From NCBI RefSeq assembly GCF_011369485.1, contig NZ_VXCA01000016.1:98336-162335 (forward strand): DNA of 64,000 nucleotides, written 5' to 3'. The translations under genes and the position numbers were made by a program. The stretch comes from Pseudomonas atagonensis (GTDB taxonomy: Bacteria > Pseudomonadota > Gammaproteobacteria > Pseudomonadales > Pseudomonadaceae). Positions 44,569 to 53,993 of this stretch are shown here, in pieces; positions within the stretch are counted from its first letter, which is position 1; each line of letters starts with the position of its first letter. The notes beneath the pieces were generated by a model. The model had not been told where the DNA came from, did no database searches, and saw nothing but the letters and a program-made list of their open reading frames with translations.

Positions 44569-45495
44569 TCAGGCGGCATTCTTGAGTTTCGGATCCAGCG
44601 CATCGCGCAGACCGTCGCCCATCAAGTTGATTGCCAGCACGCTGAGCAAAATGGTCAAACCAGGCAGACTGACGACCCACCAGGCGCGTTCGATGTAGTC
44701 GCGGGCCGAGGCCAGCATGGTGCCCCACTCAGGAGTTGGCGGTTGTACGCCAAGGCCGAGGAAGCCCAGTGCAGCGGCATCGAGAATCGCCGAGGAGAAG
44801 CTCAGGGTGGCCTGAACGATCAGCGGCGCCATGCAGTTCGGCAGCACGGTGATGAACATCAGACGTGGCAGACCGGCACCGGCCAGGCGCGCGGCAGTCA
44901 CGTAGTCGCGGTTCAGTTCGCCCATCACGGCAGCACGGGTCAGGCGCACGTAGGACGGCAAGGACACCACAGCAATCGCAATCACGGTGTTGATCAGGCC
45001 AGGGCCGAGGATGGCGACGATCGCCACAGCCAGCAGCAGGGACGGCAGGGCCAGCATGATGTCCATCAGACGCATGATGGTCGGGCCGAGCACTTTCGGG
45101 AAAAAGCCTGCAAACAGACCGAGCAGAATCCCCGGAATCAGCGACATGACGACCGACGACAAGCCGATCAGCAGCGACAGACGCGAACCCTGGATCAGTC
45201 GCGACAGCAGGTCACGCCCCAGTTCGTCGGTGCCGAGCAGAAATTGCATTTGCCCACCTTCGAGCCACGCCGGCGGCGTCAGCAGGAAGTCGCGGTATTG
45301 CTCGCTCGGGTTATGCGGGGCGACCCACGGCGCGAAGATCGCGCAGAAAATGATCAGCAGCATGAACAGCAGGCCGGCAACCGCGCCCTTGTTCTTGGAA
45401 AAGGCTTGCCAGAATTCTTTGTACGGTGACGGGTACAGCAGGCTTTGATCCACGGCGGACGTGGCGGTGGCTACTGAGGAAGTTGGAGTGCTCAT
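44569..45495 (-). CDS. dppC: Dipeptide ABC transporter permease DppC
   Basis: 308 residues with six hydrophobic spans: an N-terminal cytoplasmic tail, [24 protein letters not shown], the periplasmic region [21 protein letters not shown] (OppC signature), and the C-terminal EAA loop near [31 protein letters not shown]. It pairs with DppB to form the inner-membrane channel. The gap to dppB is 11 bp. Confidence 0.95.
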   Translation of the reverse strand: MSTPTSSVATATSAVDQSLLYPSPYKEFWQAFSKNKGAVAGLLFMLLIIFCAIFAPWVAPHNPSEQYRDFLLTPPAWLEGGQMQFLLGTDELGRDLLSRLIQGSRLSLLIGLSSVVMSLIPGILLGLFAGFFPKVLGPTIMRLMDIMLALPSLLLAVAIVAILGPGLINTVIAIAVVSLPSYVRLTRAAVMGELNRDYVTAARLAGAGLPRLMFITVLPNCMAPLIVQATLSFSSAILDAAALGFLGLGVQPPTPEWGTMLASARDYIERAWWVVSLPGLTILLSVLAINLMGDGLRDALDPKLKNAA

Positions 45496-45506
45496 GGGTT
45501 ATGACC

Positions 45507-46517
45507 TCAGCGCTGATGACGGATGCGTGGGTTGGCAAAGCCGTAGAGGATGTCCACTACGAAGTTGACCAGAATCACCAGGCAGGCGATTAACAGGATG
45601 CCGTTTTGCACAACCGGGTAGTCCCGGGCGCCAATGGCTTCGATCAGCCATTTACCGATGCCGGGCCACGAGAAAATGGTTTCGGTCAGTACCGCACCGG
45701 CCAGCAGGGTGCCGACTTGCAGGCCGACCACGGTGAGAACCGGAATCAGCGCGTTACGCAGGCCGTGCACAAACACCACGCGCGACGGCGACAGGCCTTT
45801 GGCCTTGGCGGTGCGGATGTAGTCTTCGCGCAGCACTTCGAGCATCGACGAACGGGTCATCCGCGCGATCACCGCCAGCGGAATGGTACCCAGCACGATG
45901 GCTGGCAGGATCAGGTGATGCAGGGCATCAAAGAACGCGCCGACGTCATCGGCCAGCAGCGTATCGATGAGCATGAAACCGGTGCGTGGCTCGATGTCGT
46001 AGAGCAGGTCGATCCGCCCGGAAACCGGCGTCCAGCCCAGGCTCACCGAGAAGAACATGATCAGGATCAGGCCCCACCAGAAGATCGGCATCGAATACCC
46101 CGCCAGGGAGATGCCCATCACCCCGTGGTCGAACAGCGATCCTCGCTTGAGTGCCGCAATCACCCCGGCCAGTAGGCCGAGAATGCCGGCGAACAACAGG
46201 GCGGCCATGGACAGTTCCAGGGTCGCGGGGAATAGAGAGGTGAACTCGGTCCATACGCTTTCACGGGTGCGCAGGGATTCGCCGAGATCGCCTTGAGCCA
46301 GTTTGCCGATGTAGTCCAGATACTGGGCGTACAACGGTTTGTTCAGACCTAGGCGTTCCATTGCCTGAGCGTGCATTTCGGGGTCGACCCGACGTTCGCC
46401 CATCATCACTTCCACGGGGTCGCCCGGAATCATGCGAATCAACGCGAAAGTCAGCAAGGTGATGCCGAAAAACGTGGGGATCAATAACCCCAGTCGGCGG
46501 GCAATAAAACTAAACAT
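45507..46517 (-). CDS. dppB: Dipeptide ABC transporter permease DppB
   Basis: 336 residues, full length. N-terminal FIARRLGLLIPTFFGITLLTFALIRMIPGDPV is the OppB/DppB signature, followed by five more hydrophobic spans. The EAA loop is VLREDYIRTAKAKGLSPSRVVFVHGLRNALIPVLTVVG. First membrane gene after the peptide-binding protein at 46591. The 73-bp gap to that gene has no clear terminator, so co-transcription is likely. Confidence 0.96.
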   Translation of the reverse strand: MFSFIARRLGLLIPTFFGITLLTFALIRMIPGDPVEVMMGERRVDPEMHAQAMERLGLNKPLYAQYLDYIGKLAQGDLGESLRTRESVWTEFTSLFPATLELSMAALLFAGILGLLAGVIAALKRGSLFDHGVMGISLAGYSMPIFWWGLILIMFFSVSLGWTPVSGRIDLLYDIEPRTGFMLIDTLLADDVGAFFDALHHLILPAIVLGTIPLAVIARMTRSSMLEVLREDYIRTAKAKGLSPSRVVFVHGLRNALIPVLTVVGLQVGTLLAGAVLTETIFSWPGIGKWLIEAIGARDYPVVQNGILLIACLVILVNFVVDILYGFANPRIRHQR

Positions 46518-46590
46518 CTTGTGTGGTACCTCATCAGCCGGTTAGGCGTGCCCGGCTTCCCTGGGGTCAGGGAGGCCGGGAGTTTCTTAT

Positions 46591-48186
46591 CTACTTCACC
46601 TGGGTGGTGGCGAAGTTATTGGTGGTGAGAGGGCTGATGTGATAACCCTCTACGTTGTTGCGCATTGCGGTAAACATCCTGGTATGGGCCATGCTGATCC
46701 ATGGCTGATCCTGATTAAACAGCACTTGAGCCTGTTCGTAGAGCTTCGCACGTTCGGCGGGATCTACTTTAGCCCGAGCTTCGTCCAGCAGTGCCTGGAA
46801 TTTCTCGTTGCACCAGCGGGCGTAGTTCTCGCCGTTCTTGGCGGCTTCACAACTGAGCATAGGCGTCAGGAAGTTATCCGGGTCACCGTTGTCGCCCGCC
46901 CATCCGGCCGAGACCATGTCGTGTTCGCCGGCCTTGGCGCGTTTAAGCATTTCGCCCCATTCCATCACGCGGATGTCGATCTTGATCCCGACTTTCGCCA
47001 GGTCAGCCTGCATCATTTGCGCGCCGAGCATCGGATTGGGGTTGGTCGGGCCGCCGCCGTTACGGGTAAACAGGGTAAACACGGTGCCTTCCGGAACCCC
47101 GGCTTCCTTGAGCAGCTTGCGCGCCGCGTCGAGGTCGCGTGGCGGGTTCTTCAGGTCGTGGTTGTAACCCAGCAGCGTCGGTGGGTACGGGTTGACTGCA
47201 ACCGAGGCGTTACCTTTGCCGAACAACGCGTTGACGTAGGCTTCCTTGTCGAAGGCGATGTCGATGGCCTTACGCACCCGCACGTCGCTCATGTACTTGT
47301 GCTGAGTATTCATGGCGATGTACGAAACGGTCATTGCGTCGAGCTCGTCAACCTTCAGGTTGCTGTCTTTTTTGATGCTCGGGATGTCGTCCGGTTTCGG
47401 GTACAGCGCGACCTGACACTCGTTGGCCTTGAGCTTCTGCAGGCGCACGTTGTTGTCGGTGGCGATGGCCAGAATCAGCGCATCGGCCGGCGGCTTGCCA
47501 CGGAAGTAGTCCGGGTTGGCCTTGAAGCGTACCTGCGCATCTTTCGCGTAACGCTGGAAGATGAACGGGCCGGTGCCGACTGGCTTGTTGTTCAGGTCGC
47601 CGGTCTTGTTGGCCTTGAGCAACTGGTCGGCATATTCGGCCGGGTAGATCGAGGAGAACGCCATCGCGATGTCGGCCAGGAACGGCGCTTCGCGGCGGGT
47701 CAGGGTGAACTTGACGGTGTTGTCGTCGACTTTCTCGACGTTCTTCAGCAGTTCCTTGAAGCCCATGCTTTCAAAGTACGGGAAACCCACGCTCGACAGC
47801 TTGTGCCACGGGTGATTCGGGTCCAGCTGACGCTGGAAGCTCCAGACCACGTCGTCGGCATTCATGTCGCGCGTCGGCTTGAAGTATTCGGTGGTGTGAA
47901 ACTTGACGCCTTTGCGCAGGTGAAACGTGTAGGTCAGGCCGTCTTCACTGATGTCCCAGGACTCGGCGAGCGCGGGGATCACTTCGGTGGTGCCGGGCTT
48001 GAAATCGGCCAGGCGATTGAAAATGGTTTCGGCCACCGCATCGGCAGTGACTGCAGTTGTGTACTGGACCATATCGAAGCCTTCCGGACTGGCTTCGGTG
48101 CAGACCACCAAGGGTTTGGCCGAGACGCCGATGGCGGCGCTCAACAGGGCGGCAGCGACGGCCGCACGTAGGGGAAGCATTTTCAT
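46591..48186 (-). CDS. dppA: Peptide ABC transporter substrate-binding protein (DppA-like)
   Basis: 531 residues from ATG 48186, with AGAGGG upstream. Signal peptide (PLRAAVAAALLSAAIGVSA) ends about residue 24. SBP_bac_5 family: VVCTEASPEGFDMVQYTTAVTADAVAETIFNRL and LAESWDISEDGLTYTFHLRKGVKFH are family signatures. It binds di- or tripeptides in the periplasm for DppBCDF and is adjacent to dppB, the position of P. aeruginosa dppA4. It is clearly more divergent from the two upstream binding proteins than they are from each other. Confidence 0.92.
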   Translation of the reverse strand: MKMLPLRAAVAAALLSAAIGVSAKPLVVCTEASPEGFDMVQYTTAVTADAVAETIFNRLADFKPGTTEVIPALAESWDISEDGLTYTFHLRKGVKFHTTEYFKPTRDMNADDVVWSFQRQLDPNHPWHKLSSVGFPYFESMGFKELLKNVEKVDDNTVKFTLTRREAPFLADIAMAFSSIYPAEYADQLLKANKTGDLNNKPVGTGPFIFQRYAKDAQVRFKANPDYFRGKPPADALILAIATDNNVRLQKLKANECQVALYPKPDDIPSIKKDSNLKVDELDAMTVSYIAMNTQHKYMSDVRVRKAIDIAFDKEAYVNALFGKGNASVAVNPYPPTLLGYNHDLKNPPRDLDAARKLLKEAGVPEGTVFTLFTRNGGGPTNPNPMLGAQMMQADLAKVGIKIDIRVMEWGEMLKRAKAGEHDMVSAGWAGDNGDPDNFLTPMLSCEAAKNGENYARWCNEKFQALLDEARAKVDPAERAKLYEQAQVLFNQDQPWISMAHTRMFTAMRNNVEGYHISPLTTNNFATTQVK

Positions 48187-48264
48187 CGATAACCCTCTGC
48201 AATCGGTTGAAGACAAAAACCGAACGGCCGACTCGTCACTGAGTCAGCCGTCGGCTGGCGGTTA

Positions 48265-49686
48265 TTACAGGATGTTGAATGGAATGGTGGTCACGAGACG
48301 GAACTCGTTGATGTTGCCGTCAGCCTGATGCTCGCTGGCGCGGTGAGTGGTGTACGTCGCGCGAATCGCAGTGGCCTTGAGCGGGCCGCTCTGCACGGCG
48401 TAGGAAGCACCGATGCCGTATTCGTAGTGCGATTCGCCGTCCATCAGGCTCAGGTCGCCGCGCTTGTCATCTGGAATGGTGTAAGCCGTGCCACGGTAGT
48501 GAGTACCGTCAATGCCCCAACCGCGAGCCTGATAGATGTTGAACTTCAGACCTGGAACGCCGTACTCGGCCATGTTGATGCCGTAGGCGATCTGGAAGGA
48601 TTTCTCGTTCGGGCCGTTGAAGTCCGACAGCAGGGAGTTGGCCAGGTAGATGCCGTTGGTTTCGTGCAGGTAGTCGAAGTACTCGTTACCGTTCACTTGC
48701 TGGTACGAGAAGGTCAGGCTGTGGGCCTGGTGAGCCAGGCCCAACGACAACGAGTAGGTATCGTTGTCGATGTTACCCATCAACTTTTTGCCTTCGTCGA
48801 CGGTCTTGTAGTAGTTCAGGCCGGTGGTCAGGCTCAGCACTTGGCTGTCACCCAGTTCGTGGGTGCCGCCGAAGTAGTACTGGTTCCAGAAGTCTTCGAC
48901 ATTGGCTACGTACAGGCTGGTTTTCAGGCTCTTGAGCGGCTGGTAGTTCACGCCAGCGGTGTAGACCTTGTCGGTTTCTTCGCCATTGGCGCCGTACTCG
49001 GAGCGGAATTTCGACAGACTTTGTTCGGTACGTGGCGAGACGCGGTCGAAACCGGCCAGGTCGAACGACAGGTTGTTCAATTCTTCGCTGTGCAGGCTGA
49101 TACCTTCAAAGCTAGAAGGCAGCGGACGGTTGCCGATGACATCGACGATCGGCGTGCTGAAGTTCTGGCGACCGGCAGTCAAAGTAGTGTTTGACACTCG
49201 GAATTTGACGTTGGCCAGACCCAGCTTGCTCCACTGGTCAACGGCGTCGCCGTCGGAATGCGCCAGAGTACGGTTGGAGCCGCCGGCAATGTCCTTGCGG
49301 TCACGGTCCAGGACGATGGCGTTGTAAGCGGCGACTTCGGTGCTCACGCCAACGGTGCCCTGGGTGAAGCCCGAGGTGTAATTGACAATGGTGCCCTGAA
49401 CCCAGTTGATACGGCGTGGGGTCTTGGTTCTCACCACTGGCGAGGTGTATTTGTCGCTGTTTTTCACGTAGCTGAAACTGTCGTCACGACGACGCAGTTC
49501 ATTGGCGTACCAGTTACGGGTTGTACCGCCCAGGCTTTGACCATCGATAAAGCCTTTGGCCTCGCTTTGGGCGCTACTGCCGGCCAATGTGGTAGGGACG
49601 AACTCCTGACTGACAGGTTCTGCGTACGCCGTGGCGGTAACGCTGCTGATGGCCAGGGCCAGTATCGCGGTGCTGCTCAGTTTCAT
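48265..49686 (-). CDS. opdP: OprD-family outer-membrane porin (dipeptide porin OpdP-like)
   Basis: 473 residues with a Sec signal (AILALAISSVTATAYA). OprD-type 18-strand barrel: the N-terminal FIDGQSLGGTTRNWYANELRRRDD and TPRRINWVQGTIVNYTSGFTQGTVGVSTEVAAYNAIVLDRDRK match the family, and the C-terminus ends in IPFNIL, a beta-barrel assembly signal. Among OprD paralogues, its placement between peptide-binding proteins and dppBCDF is that of OpdP (PA4501), the glycine-glutamate/peptide porin, so it most likely supplies peptides to the Dpp importer. The upstream region holds a palindrome at 49767. Confidence 0.9.
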   Translation of the reverse strand: MKLSSTAILALAISSVTATAYAEPVSQEFVPTTLAGSSAQSEAKGFIDGQSLGGTTRNWYANELRRRDDSFSYVKNSDKYTSPVVRTKTPRRINWVQGTIVNYTSGFTQGTVGVSTEVAAYNAIVLDRDRKDIAGGSNRTLAHSDGDAVDQWSKLGLANVKFRVSNTTLTAGRQNFSTPIVDVIGNRPLPSSFEGISLHSEELNNLSFDLAGFDRVSPRTEQSLSKFRSEYGANGEETDKVYTAGVNYQPLKSLKTSLYVANVEDFWNQYYFGGTHELGDSQVLSLTTGLNYYKTVDEGKKLMGNIDNDTYSLSLGLAHQAHSLTFSYQQVNGNEYFDYLHETNGIYLANSLLSDFNGPNEKSFQIAYGINMAEYGVPGLKFNIYQARGWGIDGTHYRGTAYTIPDDKRGDLSLMDGESHYEYGIGASYAVQSGPLKATAIRATYTTHRASEHQADGNINEFRLVTTIPFNIL

Positions 49687-49755
49687 GGGTGAAGCTCCTT
49701 TACTTTCTTTTTATGCCGGCTTTTTTTGGTATGCCGGTTATTTGGTTTAGAACTT

Positions 49756-49785
49756 ATTCACACATCGCAAACGTTTGCAAAAGGC
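49756..49785 (-). promoter_or_regulatory. Palindromic operator candidate overlapping the opdP promoter
   Basis: GCAAACGTTTGC at 49767-49778 is a perfect 12-base palindrome with the central CG of LacI-family operators. On the minus strand TTGCAA, within it, could be a -35, with an AT-rich -10 (AATAAG/ATAAGT) 16-17 bases later. It is about 80 bases before the opdP ATG. It shares AAACGTTT with the Cra operator at 17917. Confidence 0.45.
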
Positions 49786-49864
49786 CGGATTGGCGAATTT
49801 CGGCAAAGCGCTTGCGTGAGGGGGTAGACGGTCCCCTCAGCGTTGCGGCTAATCGGTTTGGTGT

Positions 49865-51463
49865 TTAATCGATGCTGACACCCGAGAATACGTTGCGACC
49901 GAACGGGCTGACCTTGAACCCTTCGATCCTTGCGCTCAGCGGCTGGTTGACCGTCGAGTGGGCGACAGGCGTGATCGGCACTTGCTGTTTAAGCAACTGC
50001 TGAGCCTGTTTGTAGAGCACGGTGCGCTGGTCGCGGTCGGTGACGACCTTGGCCTGTTTGATCAGCTTGTCGTAAGCCGGGTCGCACCACATGGAGTAGT
50101 TGTTGCCGCCAATGGCGTCGCAGCTGTAAAGCGTGCCGAGCCAGTTGTCCGGGTCTCCGTTGTCACCGGTCCAGCCAATCAGGCTGATGTCGTGCTCGCC
50201 GTTTTTGGTGCGTTTGATGTACTCGCCCCATTCGTAGCTGACGATCTTCACTTTCAGACCGATTTTCGCCCAGTCAGCCTGGAGCATTTCGGCCATCAGT
50301 TTGGCGTTCGGGTTGTACGGACGTTGCACCGGCATCGCCCACAGGGTGATTTCGGTGCCTTCCTTGACGCCGGCAGCCTTGAGCAATTCTTTGGCTTTTT
50401 CCGGGTTGTAGGCAGCGTCTTTGATTGTGTCGTCGTAAGACCACTGGGTCGGCGGCATGGCGTTGACGGCCAGTTGACCGGCGCCTTGATAAACAGCGTT
50501 GAGAATCCCCTGTTTATTCACCGCCATGTCCAGCGCCTGACGCACTTCGAGCTGGTCGAAGGGTTTATGACGCACGTTGTAGGCGATGTAACCGAGGTTG
50601 AAGCCCGGTTTTTCGATCAGTTTCAGTTTCGGGTCGGCCTTCAGTGCACCAACATCGGCGGGGCGCGGATGCAGGGTGATCTGGCATTCGCCAGCCTTGA
50701 GCTTCTGCACGCGTACGGAGGCGTCTGTGTTGATGGCGAAGATCAGGTTGTCGAGTTTGACCCGGCTCGGATCCCAGTAATGTTTATTGCCGGTGTAACG
50801 GATGTTCGAGTCTTTTTGATAACTCTTGAAAACGAACGGCCCGGTGCCGACCGGCTTCTGATTGATGTCGCTAGGCTTGCCTTCGGCGAGCAGCTTGTCG
50901 GCGTATTCAGCGGACAGGATGGCGGCGAAGCTCATGGCGATGTTCTGAATGAACGCGGCGTCGACGCTGTTGAGCGTGAACTCCACGGTCAGCGGCCCGG
51001 TCTTCTCGACCTTGGCGATGTTCTTGTTCAGGCTCATCCCGTTGAAGTACGGGAATTCGGTCGGATAAGCCTTACGGAATGGCTGTTGCGGATCGAGCAT
51101 GCGGTTAAACGTGAACAGCACGTCGTCGGCGTTGAAATCTCGTGTAGGTTTGAAGTACGGCGTTGTATGAAATTTCACGCCTTCACGTAAGTGAAAGGTG
51201 TATTTGAGACCATCCTCGGAAATGTCCCACTTGGTTGCCAGACCCGGGACGACGTTGGTCGCACCTTTCTCGAACTCGGCGAGGCGGTTGTACAGCGGCT
51301 CGGCGGCATCGTTGTCGGTGGCCGTCGTGTATTGCGCGGTATCAAAACCCGCCGGGCTGCCTTCGGAGCAGAACACCAGGCTTTTGGATGCGGCGAAACT
51401 GGCGGACGAGGCGGCCAGCAGGCCGGCGCCCAGCAATGCGGAAAAAACCAAGGTATGGCGCAT
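49865..51463 (-). CDS. Peptide ABC transporter substrate-binding protein, paralogue 2
   Basis: 532 residues from ATG 51463, with AGAGGGAG 6 bases upstream and a signal peptide ending ASFAAS. SBP_bac_5 fold with LVFCSEGSPAGFDTAQYTTATDNDAAEPLYNRL and KYTFHLREGVKFHTTPYFKPTRDFNADDVLFTFNRM. It is closely similar to the protein at 51765 throughout (long identical stretches), pointing to a tandem duplication. No permease is attached; it probably shares DppBCDF, widening the peptide range, as shown for P. aeruginosa DppA1-A5. 178 bp separate it from opdP. Confidence 0.92.
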   Translation of the reverse strand: MRHTLVFSALLGAGLLAASSASFAASKSLVFCSEGSPAGFDTAQYTTATDNDAAEPLYNRLAEFEKGATNVVPGLATKWDISEDGLKYTFHLREGVKFHTTPYFKPTRDFNADDVLFTFNRMLDPQQPFRKAYPTEFPYFNGMSLNKNIAKVEKTGPLTVEFTLNSVDAAFIQNIAMSFAAILSAEYADKLLAEGKPSDINQKPVGTGPFVFKSYQKDSNIRYTGNKHYWDPSRVKLDNLIFAINTDASVRVQKLKAGECQITLHPRPADVGALKADPKLKLIEKPGFNLGYIAYNVRHKPFDQLEVRQALDMAVNKQGILNAVYQGAGQLAVNAMPPTQWSYDDTIKDAAYNPEKAKELLKAAGVKEGTEITLWAMPVQRPYNPNAKLMAEMLQADWAKIGLKVKIVSYEWGEYIKRTKNGEHDISLIGWTGDNGDPDNWLGTLYSCDAIGGNNYSMWCDPAYDKLIKQAKVVTDRDQRTVLYKQAQQLLKQQVPITPVAHSTVNQPLSARIEGFKVSPFGRNVFSGVSID

Positions 51464-51721
51464 GACGCTCCCTCTTTTTTAGTGGTGTGCAATGTGCCGC
51501 GGTCTCATCCGGAGACGTTGTGGTCACACTGAGCTCAATCCAGAAACGTTCAGCAAACCGCCGGCCCACACAAAAACTGGACAGAACCTGAAGTTAGGAG
51601 CCACAGGTCTGACAGTAAATGGGATGAGTCCTAAAGACTCGTAGGAAAGGGCAACACGTCCTGAACCATGCTGTGCGAAACAGTGGATTTGGATGTAGGC
51701 AAATTCCTGGGTTGTCGGCAG

Positions 51722-51759
51722 AAAAAAGCAGCGGTGACGCTGAAAACGTCGCCGCTGCT
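51722..51759 (-). terminator. Terminator between the two tandem peptide-binding protein genes
   Basis: A 13-bp stem with one mismatch (51727-51739 with 51747-51759) has a 7-base loop and is followed on the minus strand by TTTTTTC. It lies 5 bases after the stop of the gene at 51765. The rest of the 301-bp spacer shows no gene. Confidence 0.9.
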
Positions 51760-51764
51760 GTTTC

Positions 51765-53390
51765 TTACTTGCTGACGCTGACGCCGTAGAAGGAGTTCAA
51801 GCCAAATGGGCTGATCTTGAAATCCTGCACGTTGGCGCGCATGGGTTGATACACCGTCGAGTGAGCGATAGGTGTCATCGGGACTGCATCTTTGAGGACG
51901 TGTTGCGCCTGTTTGTACAGTTCGGTGCGCTTGGCCTGATCGGTAGTGCGCTTGGCTTCTTTCACGAGGCCGTCGAACTTCTTGTCACACCACTTGGAGA
52001 AGTTGTTGCCGCTGAGCGAGTCGCAACCGAACAGCACGTTCAGCCAGTTGTCCGGGTCACCGTTATCACCGCTCCAGCCAATGATCATGGCCTGGTTCTC
52101 GCCACCTTTGGAACGCTTGATGTATTCGCCCCATTCGTAGCTGGTGATCTTCACTTTCAAGCCGATCTTGGCCCAGTCGGACTGGAGCATTTCAGCCATC
52201 AGTTTGGCGTTCGGGTTGTACGGACGCTGAACCGGCATCGCCCACAGAACGATCTCGGTTCCTTCCTTGACGCCGGCTTCCTTGAGCAGCTGCTTGGCTT
52301 TCTCAGGATCGTACTTGGCGTCCTTGATGGTGGTGTCGTAAGACCACTGGGTCGGCGGCATGGCGTTGACGGCCAGTTGGCCAGCGCCCTGATAAACCGA
52401 GTCGATGATCTGCGGCTTGTTCACGGCCATGTCCAGCGCCTGACGTACGCGCAGATCAGCCAGCGGGTTCGGATCGTTGCTGCCCTTGACCTTGTCCATC
52501 ACGTTGTAGGCGATGTAGCCCAGGTTGAAGCCGGCCTGGTCAGGCATCTTCAGCGCAGGATCGGCTTTCAGTGCCGCGAGGTCGGCCGGACGCGGGAACA
52601 GGGTGACCTGGCACTCGTTCTTTTTCAGCTTCTGAATACGCACCGACGGGTCGGTGGTGATGGCGAAGATCAGGTTGTCGATCTTCACGTCGGAAGGGTT
52701 CCAGTAGTCCTTGTTGCCGGTGTAACGGATATTGGAATCTTTCTGGTAGCTCTTGAACACGAACGGACCAGTGCCGACCGGCTTCTGGTTGATGTCGGCC
52801 GCCTTGCCTTCTTTCAGCAGCTGGGCTGCGTACTCGGCGGACTGAACAGATGCGAAGCTCATGGCCATGTTCTGGATGAACGCGGCGTCGACTTCTTTCA
52901 GGGTGAACTTGACGGTGTGGTCGTCGACTTTATCGATCTTGGTGATGTTGGTGTCCATCCCCATGTCGGTGAAGTACGGGAATTCGGTCGGGTACGCCTT
53001 ACGGAACGGGTCATCCTTGTTGATCATGCGATTGAAGGTGAACAGCACGTCGTCGGCGTTGAACTCACGAGTCGGCTTGAAATACGGGGTGGTGTGGAAC
53101 TTGACGCCTTCGCGCAGGTGGAAGGTGTAAGTCAGGCCATCATCGGAAATGTCCCACTTGGTCGCCAGCCCAGGAATCACGGCGGTGCCGCCGCGCTCGA
53201 ACTGGGTCAGGCGGTTGAACATGGTTTCAGCTGAGGCGTCGAAGTCGGTTCCGGTGGTGTATTGGCCTGGGTCGAAACCGGCCGGGCTGCCTTCGGAGCA
53301 GAACACCAGGTTAGTCGCAGCGGATGCGAATGGTGCGGAGGCTAACAAGCCTGCGCCGACTAAAAACGGAATGACCGCGTGTTTAAGCAT
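51765..53390 (-). CDS. Peptide ABC transporter substrate-binding protein, paralogue 3
   Basis: 541 residues from ATG 53390 (MLKHAVIPFLVGAGLLASA), chosen over ATG 53414 because GAGG precedes it and a signal peptide starts there (cleavage about FASAA). SBP_bac_5 fold, near-collinear with the paralogue at 49865, but with an insertion VKGSNDPNPLAD in the middle. Upstream is a 600-bp gene-free region, so it likely has its own promoter, and a strong terminator follows. In P. aeruginosa the local regulator psdR and peptidase mdpA lie in this neighbourhood; neither is present here. Confidence 0.92.
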   Translation of the reverse strand: MLKHAVIPFLVGAGLLASAPFASAATNLVFCSEGSPAGFDPGQYTTGTDFDASAETMFNRLTQFERGGTAVIPGLATKWDISDDGLTYTFHLREGVKFHTTPYFKPTREFNADDVLFTFNRMINKDDPFRKAYPTEFPYFTDMGMDTNITKIDKVDDHTVKFTLKEVDAAFIQNMAMSFASVQSAEYAAQLLKEGKAADINQKPVGTGPFVFKSYQKDSNIRYTGNKDYWNPSDVKIDNLIFAITTDPSVRIQKLKKNECQVTLFPRPADLAALKADPALKMPDQAGFNLGYIAYNVMDKVKGSNDPNPLADLRVRQALDMAVNKPQIIDSVYQGAGQLAVNAMPPTQWSYDTTIKDAKYDPEKAKQLLKEAGVKEGTEIVLWAMPVQRPYNPNAKLMAEMLQSDWAKIGLKVKITSYEWGEYIKRSKGGENQAMIIGWSGDNGDPDNWLNVLFGCDSLSGNNFSKWCDKKFDGLVKEAKRTTDQAKRTELYKQAQHVLKDAVPMTPIAHSTVYQPMRANVQDFKISPFGLNSFYGVSVSK

Positions 53391-53937
53391 GTTGGCCTCA
53401 TGATTTGTTGTCATTTTTTAATATTGAGGTACGACCTCGTGAGTCGTGCCTGCGGATACTTATGCAGGCGCCATACCCATTGCAAGATCCGAAGTGCGAG
53501 TGAGCGTTAAACGGTGGCACGTACGTACCTTAATGTCGCATCTGTATAACTTTTGACGCATTTGACCGTTTGCGGGTGGTTTTTACGGTGCAAACGAAGC
53601 CCCAAAACGGTGCATTGGTCACGTTTTGTGCGCTGGGGTGGGGCTTGGTGTTACTTATTTATACCGCTCTGGGGGATCGGGTTTGACGGGTTTTTCGGGG
53701 ATTGCGGTGGGGGTTGGTTTTGGGCGGTGTTTGCGGGTGGTTTTACCTTGTGCAACTGGTGTTTCTTTTGGTGGCACCATTGGTTTTTTTGGCGGGGGGG
53801 GCTGGCCCCTTTCGCCTGGCGGCGACTTACTTTGGCAAACGCCGGAATGCCGGCCCAGCCCAAAGTAAGCAAAGGTCTTTACCCTGACGCTCGGCCCTCG
53901 CGAAGGCGTCAGATCATTCGCTACAAATTCCGAGTAC
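53391..53937. repeat. Gene-free spacer with a long Pseudomonas repeat
   Basis: 53415-53600 contains only the presumed promoter of the binding-protein gene. From about 53640 the plus strand is G/T-rich (GGGGGTTGGTTTTGGGCGG). 53819-53876 holds GGCGACTTACTTTGGCAAACGCC, mirrored by CCAAAGTAAGC, the same repeat family as 40281-40325, followed by a shared GCTCGGCCC-type stretch. Several short frames here are Trp/Gly/Phe-rich and not credible genes. Confidence 0.6.
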
Positions 53938-53976
53938 AAAAAAACCGGCGATCATTCACGGATCGCCGGTTTTTTC
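53938..53976. terminator. Bidirectional terminator downstream of the SIMPL gene
   Basis: A perfect 15-bp stem (53939-53953 with 53961-53975) with a 7-base loop and T/A runs on both sides, 18 bases beyond the SIMPL-gene stop. Confidence 0.93.
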
Positions 53977-53993
53977 ATTGCGCTTGAATCAAT

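Noticed and set aside
46639..48171. 510-codon antisense frame to the DppA-like gene
   Set aside because: Shadow of a gene with a signal peptide, family motifs and ribosome site.
53515..53535. TGGCAC-type sigma-54 promoter near the peptide-binding gene
   Set aside because: The -12 element (TTGC) is missing at the required spacing and it faces away from the gene.
53553..53987. 144-codon Trp/Cys/Gly-rich frame near the dpp locus
   Set aside because: Arises from a G/T-rich repeat and a terminator; composition is implausible for a protein.
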